From: Dipteris shenzhenensis
Lineage: Eukaryota > Polypodiophyta > Polypodiopsida > Gleicheniales
Direction: 5' to 3' (one strand)
DNA length: 64,000 nt
Assembly: GCA_047967505.1 (NCBI GenBank)
Contig: CM106538.1
Position numbers and translations under genes: made by a program. Within the stretch, counting starts at the first letter, position 1, and each line of letters starts with the position of its first letter. Positions 60,001 through 63,000 of this stretch are shown piece by piece. The notes beneath the pieces were generated by a model that had not been told where the DNA came from, made no database searches, and saw only the letters and a program-made list of their open reading frames with translations.

Positions 60001-63000
60001 GAGGCAAGGGGGCGGGATGGAGCGAGGGGGCGGGATGGAGCGAGGGGGCGGGATGGAGCGAGGGGCGGCTGGAGCGGAGGTGAGGCGAGGGGTAGCGGGG
60101 TGCCGGCGGGGGGGGAGGAGAGGGGACGGGGGTCGAGGGCGGACGGGAGGGGTGGAGGTGGTCGCGGCGAGGGGGGGGGGGGGAGCGAGGGGGGAGGTAG
60201 GGGCTAACGGCGAGGGGGGGAGGGGAAGCTCGCAGGAGCTCTAACGAGACACAGAAAGTTTACGCGAGCCATTGCATCAACCAATCTCAGACATGATGAT
60301 GGCTTGCCACCATTTGCAGGTGCATTGTTTCCAGGCAGGGGACAGGCTCCCTAGGTCTGCCTATGTGCTGCGTGGAAGCTCTTGGAGGCGCCTAGGGTTG
60401 TGGGTCCTCTGCTGCGCACTATGGAGGGCAGTGTGGGGGTCTGTTGAGTTGGCCTATGGGTAGGGCGGGCCAGTCCCTTTAGGGCTGTATGGAGCAGCAT
60501 GTCCATCAGTGAAGCACAGGATTTCGTCTGCCTACTACCCTTTGTGCAACGGTCTTGCAGAATAGACTAATGGAACACTGTGTGAAGTTATTGCTAAGAT
60601 GATCTAGAGGACCAGATCTGAATGGGAAAAGTGGCTGCTTTGTGGGCCTATTGTATTACATATAAGGTGGCTACAAGGTACTCTCCATTTCACTTGGTGT
60701 ATGGGACAGAAGCAGTTTTGCCAATTGAAAGGTTGCATGAGCAAAGGCGAGAGGCGCTTATGGCCAATGAAGTGTCTCAAAGGGCTATGAAAGCGAGAAT
60801 GGATAACAGAAGGAGATCTAGTTCTGAAATATGATAGTAGACTGGACCATCATTTAGACAAGAAGTTTTTAGTCAGATGGGAAGGCCCATTTGTTATCTT
60901 AAAAGCTTATGCAAATGGATCTTATGATCTGAGGGAGCTTGGCTAGCAGATGCCTATCGAACGGGTCAATGGATTTAGCTTGAAGTTCAAAGAAAGATAA
61001 GATGTATGATTTTTGCTGCTGATTTACAACTGGTTGCAGCGTTTATGTACCATCATTATTGGCATCATCATCGGACTTGGATGAGCTGTCCACTGCTTTA
61101 GAAGATTGTGGCATACTGTTTGTTCGGAAACGATTCATTCTCTTAAAAAAGGACATCTTGCTCTTTAGGTGCTTCTGCCCAAAATACATTTGGCACATTT
61201 ATATCCTTGAGCATGCATCTGGCAGATGCAATAAGATGATGATTTTTCCTCCCAAACTAGGCACCAAGGCTTTGCTACGTGGGTTGCTTGGATCTGCGTG
61301 TCGCACAAGGAAAACCCAAAAACACCAAAAAGTTGAAGAAAAGGCTACCTTCCCTCTCGTGCTTCAGTCCGAGCATTGAACATGCTACCCCGTTATGACA
61401 CCCGTTATAGCCTATGGGAAATTTTCCTAAGAAGTCCTTCCCTGGGATGCTCCAAAATCCAACCTCTTGGGCATGATTTTCCACAACAGAACACTTCCAA
61501 CTGCCTGTTGTGACGATTTCTTCCTGTTCGGCCATCTGCTCTGCCGGCAGTTGCAAAGCAGCACTTTCTGTTGCATGCAGTCGCGTTTTCAAGCTCGGTC
61601 CCCACTTCTGGTTTTCCCAGTTGGGTTCTGGCCTGCAGTTGCTTCCTTAGGCAATTGCGGCCTTCCTTGCCGCCGCCGCTATGTGCGGGCCTTCCTTGCT
61701 GTGTCATCCTGCCTGCTCATGCCTTGGTGCTGCAAGTCTACGAAACTGTTTGTTGGCTTGTTCTTCTCTGCTGTGGCAGGTTACCCTGGTTATTTGACCA
61801 GTCTCATTGCCGGAGAGCTTTCTTTCCAGCTTCCTCCCTCTTAATGCATGCCTCTCTCACACCCTTCATGCAAGACTGCCTCAAGCTTTGAAGATTCATA
61901 GTTGCAAGTGGAAGGTGTGCTCTGATACCAAATATGAAAGCAAGGAGTGGGAGGAAGCTCAAAGCAATAGATTCAACAACACACGCAAAAGTGTGAAAGT
62001 ACAACATAAGTATGAAACCCTGGAACTAACCCTAATGATTTGGCACCTAAAATCTAGGAGACCTCACCAGTTCATAGAGCATATGTGGTTGAGGTGCTTA
62101 ACTGAATACGTAAGAAAAATATGATTAGGGCCTAGTGAGATATGGACGGTAAAGTACACACGGTCCTGCATGCCATTATAACCATTAGGATTTTATCCTA
62201 CAAAGCAACATATTAGGTGTGAATGAGCTCACAGCCTGTTGCCTACGTGATTTTATGATAAAAGAACTGTATTTTTATGCTCGAGATGTCAGAGTCTCTT
62301 CCTGTCTCATGCAGACATTTGATAGATTACTTTTTTTTGACAAATGGTGTGGCCTGATACAATGTATCTAATACGAAGTTGTATCATTTCCTGACAGATG
62401 CTGGTGCAGAGCTCGTTTACTTTTCACCGCTGAAGGATTCCCTACCCTCTAGTCTTGATGCTATTTTCTTTGGAGGTGGCTACCTTGGCCTTTATCTGGA
62501 CCGCCTATCAGCCAACAAGCAGCTTTTGTATGCTGTCCGTGCATTTGCCGATGCTGGAGGTATCGTGTATGGTGAATCAGGTGGTCTGATGTACCTATCA
62601 CAAGGAGTTGAGGTGCTTTGATGGGCTATATACCTCTTTTCTTTGTTATGCATGCTTACATAAAATACCGACCAAATGGAATTAGGATCTTTTCTCCATT
62701 AACGTTGTCCGTCGATTGACTTGTATTGCAGCTGTGTGGGGAATTCTTTGAGCAATGAAGCAATCCTATCTTCTGTCTGTAAACAGGGTCAAGATATGCA
62801 GTCATTTCCAATGTCAGGGGTCTTCCCATTTTGGACTCGATTTGGAGAATCAATAAGAACTGGTTATGTGAAGGTATTGGTTGTTTTGAGGTGCTGGCGT
62901 CTAAATTATTTTAGATCTTCATTTATCCTAATACTGCGAAAGTTATTATGTGCTATATGGTTTCTGTTTGGCATTGCATCTGTTGATCTCATGCTTCTGT

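Larger units (their letters stand above)
52775..60239 (-). mobile_element. Near full-length L1-type LINE
   Basis: A minus-strand element ending in a 14-base poly(A) (poly-T at 52775-52788), with a 3' UTR of about 120 bases. ORF2 (57297-53392) and ORF1 (59327-57294) overlap by ATGA. A GC-rich tandem-repeat leader occupies 59.4-60.24 kb. Base composition is far more GC-rich than the flanks, in keeping with a young insertion that has not yet drifted to the local AT-rich composition. The only lesion I see is a frameshift in the C-terminal tail of ORF2. No target-site duplication could be recognised. Confidence 0.9.

Noticed and set aside
59602-60244. Two 200-codon Gly/Arg-rich frames
   Set aside because: They are produced in several frames by the GC-rich tandem repeats of the LINE leader.
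62721-62786. Extension of exon 6 to the acceptor at 62731
   Set aside because: The frame is open, but the phase does not fit the exon 5 donor at GAG|GT and the added residues have no counterpart in the family.
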